DNA of 6,104 nt from Sulfurovum sp. (GTDB taxonomy: Bacteria; Campylobacterota; Campylobacteria; Campylobacterales; Sulfurovaceae). Below the pieces are notes generated by a model. It saw only the letters and a list, made by a program, of their open reading frames with translations, was not told where the DNA came from and ran no database searches. Shown here piece by piece: positions 1 to 5,708 of the stretch. Positions within the stretch are counted from its first letter, which is position 1; each line of letters begins with the position of its first letter. Where the stretch lies: positions 1 to 6,104 of the forward strand of contig JALSPX010000284.1 in the NCBI GenBank assembly GCA_026985755.1, read 5' to 3'. The translations under genes were made by a program, and so were the position numbers.

Positions 1-1031
1 TCATCACTTAAAAAGAAGTTGTCATTATAGAAGTGTGTAGTAGTTTGGCTTAGTTTCTTTTCGTCACAAAGTAGTGTAGCACGTTGTAGCATATCTACTG
101 AGAGAGAAGCTTTTTCTATGCCCACATCTGAGCGCAAGCCTAAAAATATTTTTTCGGTAAGCAATTCTTCTTCTGTAAGCACTTCTTCACTGATATGTAA
201 AGGATTTTCAACATAGGCTTCTATAGCTGTCTGAGGGTAAAAACGTCTCTCTTTCAAAAAGCCAACAGCCCCAGCTCCTGCACCGATGTAGTCTTTTATC
301 TCCCAGTAGCCTTTGTTATGTTTGCTTTGGTAGGTGCCAAAGTTAGAGATTTCATAGGCTTTAAAGCCTCGTGCTTCTATCTGCTCTGTGACAAAAAAAG
401 CAAGATTTTCATCCTCTTGACGCACTTCAGGCGTGGCAGAAAACTTGGTACCATCTTCTATAGTAAGTTCATAGGCAGAGATGTGGTCTATAGGGAGGGA
501 GAATGCTGTTTCAATATCTTTTAATATCAATTCTTTTGTATCTCCTTGGTAGTTATAGATAAGGTCTAAAGAAATATGCTCTATACCTATATCATGTGCA
601 TGTTGTATCGCCTTTATGGCTTGCTCTGGGGTGTGTGCTCTGTTGAGTGCTTTGAGTTTGTCATCATTAAAGCTTTGTACTCCGAAGCTCACTCGGTTTA
701 CACCCAATGATTGCATGCCTGTTAGCCATGCCTTTGTAGCAGAATTTGGGTTTGCTTCTGTGGTGATTTCTGCATCTTTTTGCAAAAATGGTTTGAGTAG
801 TTCAAAAATAGCTTGATAGAGTATTGGATCTACAGTAGAAGGTGTACCGCCTCCTATAAAAAGTGTTTCTATACTGTTTCTTTTTGCATTAAAACGTTTG
901 AGTTCAAAATATAATTGTTGTTTTAAAGCTTTCATATAAGCTTCACGTGTATCAAATTTATCTACATAGGTATTAAAAGAGCAATAGTGACACTTTGAGT
1001 CACAGTAGGGTATGTGTAGGTAGAGTAGCAA
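1..1031 (-). CDS. hemW: HemW-like radical SAM heme chaperone (partial, 3' end beyond window)
   Basis: Radical SAM protein of the HemW family, often labelled oxygen-independent coproporphyrinogen III oxidase-like. HemW proteins bind heme and a [4Fe-4S] cluster and are thought to deliver heme to cytoplasmic or membrane targets. Counting from the TTG at 1031, the cluster motif is C10-x3-C14-x2-C17 followed by Ser-Phe. The missing fourth Cys (HemN has CxxxCxxCxC) points to HemW, not HemN. Other family marks are GGGTPS (60-65), EANP (92-95), RVSFGVQSF (113-121), NRAHT (about 130) and HNKGYW (238-243). The frame is open for about 343 codons and leaves the window with the C-terminal reading ...NDNFFLSDE, so probably only a few codons are missing. 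I prefer the TTG start because the protein then begins MLLYLHIPYC, as homologs do, and an AAGGTG Shine-Dalgarno lies 6 nt upstream. An in-frame GTG at 1040 is the alternative. The gene is divergent from rppH. Confidence 0.93.
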   Translation of the reverse strand, partial: MLLYLHIPYCDSKCHYCSFNTYVDKFDTREAYMKALKQQLYFELKRFNAKRNSIETLFIGGGTPSTVDPILYQAIFELLKPFLQKDAEITTEANPNSATKAWLTGMQSLGVNRVSFGVQSFNDDKLKALNRAHTPEQAIKAIQHAHDIGIEHISLDLIYNYQGDTKELILKDIETAFSLPIDHISAYELTIEDGTKFSATPEVRQEDENLAFFVTEQIEARGFKAYEISNFGTYQSKHNKGYWEIKDYIGAGAGAVGFLKERRFYPQTAIEAYVENPLHISEEVLTEEELLTEKIFLGLRSDVGIEKASLSVDMLQRATLLCDEKKLSQTTTHFYNDNFFLSD

Positions 1032-1129
1032 ATTAAACACCTTGTAACAGTTATTTTGATAAAATAATATCAGAAAATGGTGAGGCTTTAGCTAATCACC
1101 TTCTTTTAATTTGATATAAAAGAGTATAT
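1032..1129. promoter_or_regulatory. Divergent hemW / rppH promoter region with small inverted repeat
   Basis: AT-rich gap between the divergent hemW and rppH starts, so it should hold promoters for both. For the rppH direction, TAAAAT (1060-1065) resembles a sigma70 -10 box. Alternatively TTGTAA (1042-1047) and TAATAT (1065-1070) are spaced by 17 nt. Campylobacterota promoters often lack a clear -35, so neither choice is firm. A 16-bp inverted repeat, TGATA-6-TATCA (1057-1072), lies across this core and could be an operator or chance in AT-rich DNA. Just before the rppH ATG, the purine run AAAAGAG (1118-1124) serves as a modest Shine-Dalgarno. Confidence 0.4.
1038..1043 (-). promoter_or_regulatory. 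Ribosome binding site that decides the hemW start
   Basis: On the minus strand the sequence AAGGTG (one mismatch to AAGGAG) sits 6 nt before the TTG codon at 1031-1029. Its last three bases are themselves the in-frame GTG at 1040-1038. The GTG has no comparable purine run upstream of it, so the same bases are better read as a ribosome binding site than as a start codon. No in-frame ATG lies between here and the upstream in-frame stop at 1092-1094. Confidence 0.55.
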
Positions 1130-1606
1130 ATGGAGCACAAAAAGAGCTATAGACCAAATGTAGCAGCCGTAATACTCTCTTCGAAATATCCAAATACCTG
1201 TGAATTTTTTGTGGGGCATAGGAGTGATATAAAAAATGCTTGGCAATTTCCTCAGGGAGGTATTGATGAGGGAGAGACACCCAAAGAGGCATTAATACGA
1301 GAATTATTAGAAGAGATAGGCTGTAACAATGTGGAAGTACTAGGAGAATATCCCGAATGGATTTCTTATGATTTTCCACAAAAGACTAGCAGTAAAAAAT
1401 TATACGATTATGACGGTCAGACACAAAAATATTTTCTTGTACGTCTTAAAGAAGATGCAGACATTGACTTGTGTAGCTATTATATGCCAGAGTTTAAAGA
1501 ATATACTTTTCTCTCTTATGAAAAATTATTAAAAAAAGTGACATATTTTAAGCGTCCAGTCTATCGTAAAGTGATTGATTATTTTATAAAAGAGGGGCTG
1601 ATTTAG
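1130..1606 (+). CDS. rppH: RNA pyrophosphohydrolase, Nudix family (RppH/NudH)
   Basis: Cytoplasmic Nudix hydrolase of 158 residues. RppH removes pyrophosphate from the 5' triphosphate of mRNAs, which exposes them to 5'-monophosphate-dependent decay. Family members also cleave dinucleoside polyphosphates in vitro (older names NudH, InvA). The N-terminal YRPNVAAVILSS (7-18) and WQFPQGGIDEGE (38-49) are typical of the RppH group. The Nudix box is complete: G43-x5-E49-x7-R57-E58-L-L-E61-E62-I-G64, with Cys65 in the last, usually aliphatic, position. The metal-binding glutamates E58, E61 and E62 are all present. YDGQTQKYFL (93-102) matches the family's GQ-x-Q-[KR]-[WY]-F segment. Length fits the family. 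It is the first gene of the plus-strand operon and its TAG stop directly abuts the lysC ATG. Substrate choice (RNA versus Ap4A) cannot be settled from sequence. Confidence 0.93.
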   Translation: MEHKKSYRPNVAAVILSSKYPNTCEFFVGHRSDIKNAWQFPQGGIDEGETPKEALIRELLEEIGCNNVEVLGEYPEWISYDFPQKTSSKKLYDYDGQTQKYFLVRLKEDADIDLCSYYMPEFKEYTFLSYEKLLKKVTYFKRPVYRKVIDYFIKEGLI

Positions 1607-2812
1607 ATGTTAGTTGTGCATAAATATGGTGGTACAAGTGTAGGAGACCTAGAACGTATAGAAAATGTGGCAAAAAGAGTAGCCAAAGCAAGAGAAGCTG
1701 GAGATGATATTGTTGTGGTAGTCTCAGCGATGTCAGGAGAGACAAATAAACTGATAGGCTATGCTGAGCATTTTACTCCCACACCTGCAAAAAAAGAGAT
1801 GGATATGCTTTTAAGTTCTGGTGAACGTGTGACTGCGGCACTACTCTCTATCGCTTTGCAATCAAAAGGATATGATGCTGTAGCAATGACTGGACGTCAA
1901 GCAGGGATTGTTACAGATGATACACACACCTACGCACGCATAGAGTCTATAGACCCTACAGCCATGCATGATGCGATAAATAAGGGTAAAATTATCATCG
2001 TAGCAGGCTTTCAAGGCATCAATAAAGACGGTTCCGTGACTACATTGGGTCGAGGGGGTTCTGACCTCTCTGCTGTAGCACTTGCAGGGGCTCTCAATGC
2101 TGACCAGTGTGAGATTTACTCTGATGTAGATGGTATTTATACCACAGACCCACGTATAGAGCCCAATGCCAAGAAGCTCGATACTATCTCTTATGATGAG
2201 ATGTTGGAATTATCATCTTTGGGGGCAAAGGTATTACAAAATCGTTCGGTCGAATTGGCTAAAAAATTAAAAGTAAGATTATATGCAAAGAGTTCTTTCT
2301 CTGACAATGAGGGGACATTAATCACAGAGGAGAGTGAGAGGATGGAAGAAGTATTAGTATCAGGTGTAGTACTAGATAAAAACCAAGCAAGAGTAACTTT
2401 AAGAGGCGTTTCTGATAGACCTGGCATTGCCGCAGAGATTTTTACTAAGCTTGCTCAAGAGAATATTAATGTAGATATGATTATACAAAACATGGGGACT
2501 GATGGTTCTACTAATCTTGGATTTACAGTACCTGAAAGTGAACTAGACAATGCCAAAAAAGTGATGGAAGCCTTTGACCATGATATAGAGGGTATGGACT
2601 ATGATGAGCATGTGTGTAAGGTCTCTGTTGTAGGTGTAGGTATGAAGTCTCATTCTGGTGTGGCTGCTACTGCATTTACCGTATTGGCTCAGAACAATAT
2701 TAACATTCAGATGATATCTACATCCGAGATAAAAGTCTCTATGGTTATTGATGAAAAGTATGGAGAACTTGCAATCCGTACACTCCATGAAGCATACGAG
2801 TTAGATAAATAA
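1607..2812 (+). CDS. lysC: Aspartokinase with two C-terminal ACT domains
   Basis: Aspartate kinase (401 residues) phosphorylates L-aspartate with ATP, the first step towards lysine, diaminopimelate (cell wall), threonine and methionine. The amino-acid-kinase domain covers about residues 1-240: KYGGTSV (6-12), SSGERVT (70-76), GFQG (134-137), TLGRGGSD (146-153) and DVDGIYTTDPR (173-183). Two ACT domains follow, about 262-327 and 337-400, the second with the effector-loop motif STSEIKVS (371-378). These normally bind lysine and/or threonine for feedback inhibition. It is a stand-alone aspartokinase with no fused homoserine dehydrogenase. The ATG follows the rppH stop with no gap; AGAGG at 1591-1595 is the likely ribosome binding site, so there is no room for a lysine riboswitch. 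Its stop overlaps the hobA start by 1 nt. An in-frame ATG at codon 246 may start a separate beta polypeptide (see that entry). Confidence 0.96.
   Translation: MLVVHKYGGTSVGDLERIENVAKRVAKAREAGDDIVVVVSAMSGETNKLIGYAEHFTPTPAKKEMDMLLSSGERVTAALLSIALQSKGYDAVAMTGRQAGIVTDDTHTYARIESIDPTAMHDAINKGKIIIVAGFQGINKDGSVTTLGRGGSDLSAVALAGALNADQCEIYSDVDGIYTTDPRIEPNAKKLDTISYDEMLELSSLGAKVLQNRSVELAKKLKVRLYAKSSFSDNEGTLITEESERMEEVLVSGVVLDKNQARVTLRGVSDRPGIAAEIFTKLAQENINVDMIIQNMGTDGSTNLGFTVPESELDNAKKVMEAFDHDIEGMDYDEHVCKVSVVGVGMKSHSGVAATAFTVLAQNNINIQMISTSEIKVSMVIDEKYGELAIRTLHEAYELDK
2326..2344 (+). promoter_or_regulatory. Possible internal ribosome binding site and start for a lysC beta subunit
   Basis: AGAGGAG (2326-2332) lies 9 nt before an in-frame ATG (2342-2344, Met246 of LysC), exactly in the linker between the kinase domain and the first ACT domain. 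Translation from here would give a 156-residue protein of two ACT domains. Bacillus subtilis and Corynebacterium glutamicum lysC make such an alpha/beta pair from an internal start near codon 246-250. The purine run is also simply the codons for Glu-Glu (241-242), so it may be coincidental. Function in this organism is inference only. Confidence 0.35.
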
Positions 2813-3360
2813 TGCAACAACTACTCAAATGGACACTTGACACCATACGTGAAGAAGAATCTTGTTTTTCTTGGATGGAAGAGTATCGTTATGAGTGGGC
2901 ACCATTGGTAAAATCTGCTATTTCACAAGTCTTAGAAGGCAAAACAATATTGATTGTTACAGACGAATCACACAAGTGGTTTGGTAAATATATATTAAAT
3001 GGTATTAATGATTTGGCTAAAAATAGACCCTTATTACCTTTTTATCAACTTGCGGATTGTTTTCCAAATTTACAAAATATACATCATACACAAGAATTAC
3101 AACTTCTAGAGGATATGTTGGACATTTCCTATCCTAACGGCTATTGTATTTGGTATATAGGTAAGGGGGATCATCCTTATATGAAATTAGCATATAGGAA
3201 TGAAGAGAATTTTTTATGGATACTTGATGAAGAGGTACAAAATGCTTTTACGTTACGCTCTTCAGATACACAGTTAGATATAAAACTTTTGCAGCTTTAT
3301 AAACTTTTTGATATTACGCTTTCTGCTACATTATTTGGGGATTTAGATTTAGAATCATGA
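2812..3360 (+). CDS. hobA: HobA, DnaA-binding replication initiation regulator
   Basis: HobA (182 residues; the H. pylori protein is about 180). In H. pylori, HobA forms a tetramer with an SIS-type fold, binds the N-terminal domains of DnaA, and promotes orderly DnaA assembly at oriC. It is the functional counterpart of E. coli DiaA, though sequence identity is low. Supporting segments, compared with the H. pylori protein from memory, are ILIVTDESHKWFGKYIL (46-62), RPLLPFYQL (72-80), NFLWILDEE (133-141) and LDIKLLQLYKLFDITLSATLF (155-175). The ATG overlaps the lysC stop (TAATG) and lacks a strong Shine-Dalgarno, so translation probably depends on coupling to lysC. The end overlaps holB by 4 nt (ATGA). 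Neighbouring holB and the lysC-hobA-holB-folP order support the call. No membrane or signal segment is seen, and the protein should be cytosolic at oriC. Confidence 0.93.
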   Translation: MQQLLKWTLDTIREEESCFSWMEEYRYEWAPLVKSAISQVLEGKTILIVTDESHKWFGKYILNGINDLAKNRPLLPFYQLADCFPNLQNIHHTQELQLLEDMLDISYPNGYCIWYIGKGDHPYMKLAYRNEENFLWILDEEVQNAFTLRSSDTQLDIKLLQLYKLFDITLSATLFGDLDLES

Positions 3361-3974
3361 ACCTAATCTCACAAGTAATTGTTACATCAAAGTTTGAAGA
3401 GACTATTGCACTTTTAGAAGCAGAGCGAACTACAGAACGGATTGTCAAAGTTTTGGAAGAAGAGAAAGCTTTTGGCGTAGATGATGCTAAAGAGGTCATT
3501 GCCAAAGCCTATATGGCGAGCGAAGAGACAACGGTGATTATCCTTGCCGCGAAAGTCTTTTCTCCTATTGTGCAAAATAAACTGCTTAAGGTGATAGAAG
3601 AACCACCTCAAAATAAAGCGTTTATACTCATTACGCAGAGCAAATCTACTATTCTTGATACGATTCGTTCACGCTTGCCTATTACAGTACTCTCTGAAGA
3701 GATAGATGAGGTAGAGCTAGGCTTAGATATCATGAAACTCTCTTTGGCGTCGGTGTATGACTTTACCCAAGAGCATAAACGCACCAATGCCAAAGATATG
3801 GCTATCATTGTAGAACATATTGCTAAAAGGGTGATGTACTCTGGCAAATATGATTTGGATGAGAAGACGCTTGCTTTGTTTTCTGATTGTTTTGTGGCTT
3901 TGGATATGGGGTCGCCTCCGCAGTTTGTGTTGAATGCGTTGCTTTTAAAGTTGTTGGCTCGCAAGAAGCGATAA
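3357..3974 (+). CDS. holB: DNA polymerase III subunit delta' (short form)
   Basis: Clamp-loader subunit delta' of 205 residues, clearly shorter than E. coli HolB (334) but like the compact Campylobacterota version. Diagnostic segments are NKLLKVIEEPP (74-84), the AAA+ 'LLK.LEEPP' motif, and TILDTIRSRL (98-107), matching the SRC arginine-finger region with Leu107 replacing the usual Cys. There is no Walker A P-loop and no zinc-binding cysteine cluster. At the Walker B position, VIILAAKVFS (60-69) lacks the Asp-Glu pair, so it cannot be an ATPase. This agrees with the stator role of delta', which contacts delta and a DnaX/tau-gamma subunit and supplies an arginine finger. The C-terminal third is helical and ends in basic ARKKR. 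The ATG overlaps the hobA stop (ATGA), implying translational coupling. The family call rests on the two motifs plus position next to hobA and folP. Confidence 0.88.
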   Translation: MNLISQVIVTSKFEETIALLEAERTTERIVKVLEEEKAFGVDDAKEVIAKAYMASEETTVIILAAKVFSPIVQNKLLKVIEEPPQNKAFILITQSKSTILDTIRSRLPITVLSEEIDEVELGLDIMKLSLASVYDFTQEHKRTNAKDMAIIVEHIAKRVMYSGKYDLDEKTLALFSDCFVALDMGSPPQFVLNALLLKLLARKKR

Positions 3975-4008
3975 TATAAAAAACGATAAAATAACTTGAT
4001 AATATTTG

Positions 4009-4030
4009 ATTGAATTACCTTTTATTCAAT
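4009..4030. repeat. Inverted repeat, 7-bp AT-rich arms, after holB
   Basis: ATTGAAT (4009-4015) pairs perfectly with ATTCAAT (4024-4030) across an 8-nt loop. It lies 35 nt after the holB stop, where a terminator or mRNA 3'-end stabiliser might be. The arms hold only one G:C pair and no T-tract follows on the plus strand, so a weak attenuating or protective hairpin is possible, but an efficient intrinsic terminator is unlikely. Confidence 0.4.
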
Positions 4031-4049
4031 TTGTGGCGTTGTTATTCTC

Positions 4050-4072
4050 CTTACTTTTCTAGAAAAAGTAAG
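4050..4072. repeat. Perfect 9-bp hairpin, left part of the extragenic element
   Basis: CTTACTTTT (4050-4058) and AAAAGTAAG (4064-4072) are perfect inverted repeats separated by CTAGA. On the minus strand the same palindrome runs into AAGTAAGGAGAATAAC, giving an AAGGAG with no usable start codon after it. No T-run follows on either strand, which argues against a simple terminator. The sequence resembles an interspersed extragenic repeat that I recall from other Campylobacterota, but that is memory-based and unverified. Confidence 0.6.
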
Positions 4073-4080
4073 CAAAACTA

Positions 4081-4185
4081 GCAAATGCGGTTCGTGAAAC
4101 GAAAGTTTCTTTAGAAAAGTCGTCGTTCCTCTCAAATCGCTCTACTTACAAGGGTGTTTGGAACGACAAAGCACGCATTCGCGTG
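4081..4185. repeat. Nested inverted-repeat structure upstream of folP
   Basis: Several complementary segments are nested. GCAAATGCG (4081-4089) can pair with CGCATTCGC (4174-4182) at 8 of 9 positions and would close the whole structure. Inside it, GAAAC (4096-4100) pairs with GTTTC (4105-4109) over a GAAA loop, and GTCGTTCC (4122-4129) pairs perfectly with GGAACGAC (4160-4167) over a 30-nt loop. CACGC (4172-4176) and GCGTG (4181-4185) form a competing 5-bp hairpin with an ATTC loop, so the outer stem and this hairpin exclude each other. Together with the hairpin at 4050-4072 this looks like one palindromic repeat element of about 135 bp, or a structured leader for folP. Which of these it is, I cannot tell from one copy. 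Confidence 0.5.
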
Positions 4186-4205
4186 ATTAATGGGAGAGAT
4201 GATGT

Positions 4206-5345
4206 ATGTATATCTATAAATTAGGAACCATTGCAGATAAGAAAATAGCACTTAAAGCATTAGGCGTTGAGTCTGGTGGGGTGGGGATTATGGCTCAGAA
4301 GATGGAGCTGATGTATTTCTTCATCAAAGACCTTAAGTGTCCTGCGGCAAATATATTGAAACAAGATGCACTAAGCATCGGAGCAGACCTTGCTGTGCCT
4401 GGTGGAGTGATACTTTGCGAAAAAGAAGTGTATGACTGTATACTCATCGGTACACGCAAACATATGGATATACTCTCTAAAAAAGAACTAGCTCAACCTT
4501 TTGGGCTAAAAGAAGTTGCCAAAGCACTTAAAATATTTATTAATATTAAAATATTTCCTACGAGAGTTATGGGAATTATTAATGCCAATGATGATAGCTT
4601 TTTTGAAGGGAGTCGCTTTCAAAAAGAAGATGCCATCGCTCAAATAAAACAGATGATAGCAAATGGTGCAGATATCATAGACATCGGTGCCGTAAGCTCA
4701 CGTCCTAACGCAGATACGGTGAGTGAGCTTGTCGAGCTCGAACGCATAAAGCCTATCTGTGATGCCATAGCTTCTGAAAAACTTTATGATAATGCCATCT
4801 TTTCTATAGATAGCTATACTCCCTTGGTAGTGGAGTATGCACTTAAAAGTGGATTTAGCATTATCAACGATATCACAGGGGCTAGTAATGAAGCTATTAT
4901 TAAATTGGCAGTCAAATATGATGCCAAGCTCTGCATCATGCATATGCAAGGTACACCCAAAACCATGCAAAATAACCCTAGTTATAAAGATGTGATGGTT
5001 GAGGTAAGTCAGTTTTTTGAAGAGCGTATCGCCAAGTGTGAAGCTTTGGGATTAGAGAGAAAAAATATCATTTTAGATGTGGGGATAGGTTTTGGTAAAA
5101 CATTGGAGCATAACATTACCCTCATCAAAAACATGGCACACTTTGGGCTCTTTGGCTGTGAGGTGTTGGTAGGGGCTAGCCGTAAGTCGATGATAGACAA
5201 GATTATCTCTACTCCAACAGAAGAACGTTTGGCAGGGACACTGGCTATCCACCTCAAAGCAGTGGAAAATGGTGCGAGCATCGTACGCTGTCATGATGTG
5301 ATGGAGCATGTGCAGGCGTTGGCAGTGGCTAAAGTGTTGACGTAA
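4206..5345 (+). CDS. folP: Dihydropteroate synthase with N-terminal extension
   Basis: DHPS (379 residues) condenses 6-hydroxymethyl-dihydropterin pyrophosphate with p-aminobenzoate to dihydropteroate in folate synthesis and is the sulfonamide target. The TIM-barrel domain spans about 120-379: MGIINANDDSFF (122-133, loop 1), GADIIDIGAVSSRPNAD (154-170, loop 2), SIDSY (200-204), IINDITGA (219-226), HMQGTPKTMQ (246-255), ILDVGIGFGKT (289-299), VGASRKSM (322-329) and IVRCHDV (359-365). Residues matching E. coli N22, D96, N115, D185, K221, R255 and H257 are present (N126, D202, N221, D291, K327, R361, H363), so it should be active. Residues 1-119 have no counterpart in the 282-residue E. coli enzyme; as I recall, Campylobacter and Helicobacter FolP are also about 380 residues. 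GGGAGAG (4192-4198), 7 nt upstream, sets the start at 4206; the ATGs at 4199 and 4202 are out of frame. The stop overlaps the next ATG by 1 nt. Confidence 0.95.
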   Translation: MYIYKLGTIADKKIALKALGVESGGVGIMAQKMELMYFFIKDLKCPAANILKQDALSIGADLAVPGGVILCEKEVYDCILIGTRKHMDILSKKELAQPFGLKEVAKALKIFINIKIFPTRVMGIINANDDSFFEGSRFQKEDAIAQIKQMIANGADIIDIGAVSSRPNADTVSELVELERIKPICDAIASEKLYDNAIFSIDSYTPLVVEYALKSGFSIINDITGASNEAIIKLAVKYDAKLCIMHMQGTPKTMQNNPSYKDVMVEVSQFFEERIAKCEALGLERKNIILDVGIGFGKTLEHNITLIKNMAHFGLFGCEVLVGASRKSMIDKIISTPTEERLAGTLAIHLKAVENGASIVRCHDVMEHVQALAVAKVLT

Positions 5346-5683
5346 TGAGATATAGAATTTTAAGTACTGTTTTATGGTTATATACTATGATGCAATCAGA
5401 AATCAATATTCAAGTTATAATTGTTTGGATAATTGCATTTTTTGCAATGTCTTATAAGTGGACATATGTATTTCCTAGTATTACATTGCTAGCAGTGCTA
5501 GGTACACATTACACTATAGACACATGGTATTATGTATGTTTGTTTTTAGCAGTAATGTCAATGTTTATTTCCATTTTTACTTTACCTTATGGTTCTGTGA
5601 ATATGTCTAGTACAGAAAGTATGGATTGTGGGTACAGTAGCGGAGATATAGGTAGTTGTGATACTGGAGATGGAGGGTGTTAA
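5345..5683 (+). CDS. Small unrecognised membrane protein with Cys/Asp/Gly-rich tail
   Basis: I do not recognise this 112-residue protein. It shows hydrophobic stretches at about 5-16, 22-37, 41-56 and 61-82, suggesting three or four membrane helices, rich in Trp and Tyr. A polar 30-residue tail (83-112) follows, with Cys95, Cys105 and a C-terminal Cys112, spaced with Asp94, Asp101, Asp106, Asp109 and many Gly/Ser. The tail could bind metal or form disulfides, but no known motif fits. The ATG overlaps the folP stop (TAATG) and has no strong Shine-Dalgarno, so expression would rely on coupling to folP; Met15/Met16 are later start options. The coding bases are more AT-rich than those of folP and ligA. 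From memory, C. jejuni has folP directly followed by ligA, so this gene is probably a lineage-specific insertion. A length of 112 codons without a stop, in tight operon packing, supports a real gene. Confidence 0.7.
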   Translation: MRYRILSTVLWLYTMMQSEINIQVIIVWIIAFFAMSYKWTYVFPSITLLAVLGTHYTIDTWYYVCLFLAVMSMFISIFTLPYGSVNMSSTESMDCGYSSGDIGSCDTGDGGC

Positions 5684-5708
5684 ATATGGGAAGAGAGAAA
5701 GAAACTAA

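Larger units (their letters stand above)
3975..4205. other. Intergenic region holB-folP, rich in inverted repeats
   Basis: This is the only sizeable non-coding stretch in the window. Bases 3975-4008 are very AT-rich without clear structure. From 4009 onward the region is a series of hairpins, listed separately. The last bases (4192-4198, GGGAGAG) are a good Shine-Dalgarno 7 nt before the folP ATG at 4206. I do not see a convincing promoter with both -35 and -10, nor a hairpin followed by a T-run, so it is unclear whether transcription stops or restarts here. The 10-codon frame at 4085-4114 is not a credible gene. Confidence 0.7.

Noticed and set aside
318..816. Plus-strand open frames of 66-68 codons at 318-524 and 616-816
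   Set aside because: They lie opposite the strongly supported hemW frame, show no family motifs and lack good ribosome binding sites.
1..1031. Calling the first gene HemN (true coproporphyrinogen dehydrogenase)
   Set aside because: The motif is CxxxCxxCxF, without the fourth cysteine, and the protein starts directly at the YLHIPYC segment without the N-terminal extension of HemN.
1092..1379. Minus-strand frame of 95 codons with a hydrophobic stretch, opposite rppH
   Set aside because: It is antisense to the conserved Nudix domain, and its hydrophobic look comes from the complement of acidic and lysine-rich codons. A membrane protein here is not credible.
1591..1606. Lysine riboswitch or leader peptide in front of lysC
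   Set aside because: lysC starts immediately at the rppH stop codon, so there is no untranslated leader to hold such a structure.
4050..4072. Hairpin as a rho-independent terminator
   Set aside because: The stem is AT-rich and neither side is followed by a T-run, so it fails the usual terminator pattern.
4085..4114. Ten-codon frame MRFVKRKFL in the holB-folP gap
   Set aside because: It is too short, has no ribosome binding site, and lies inside the palindromic element, whose structure explains the bases better.
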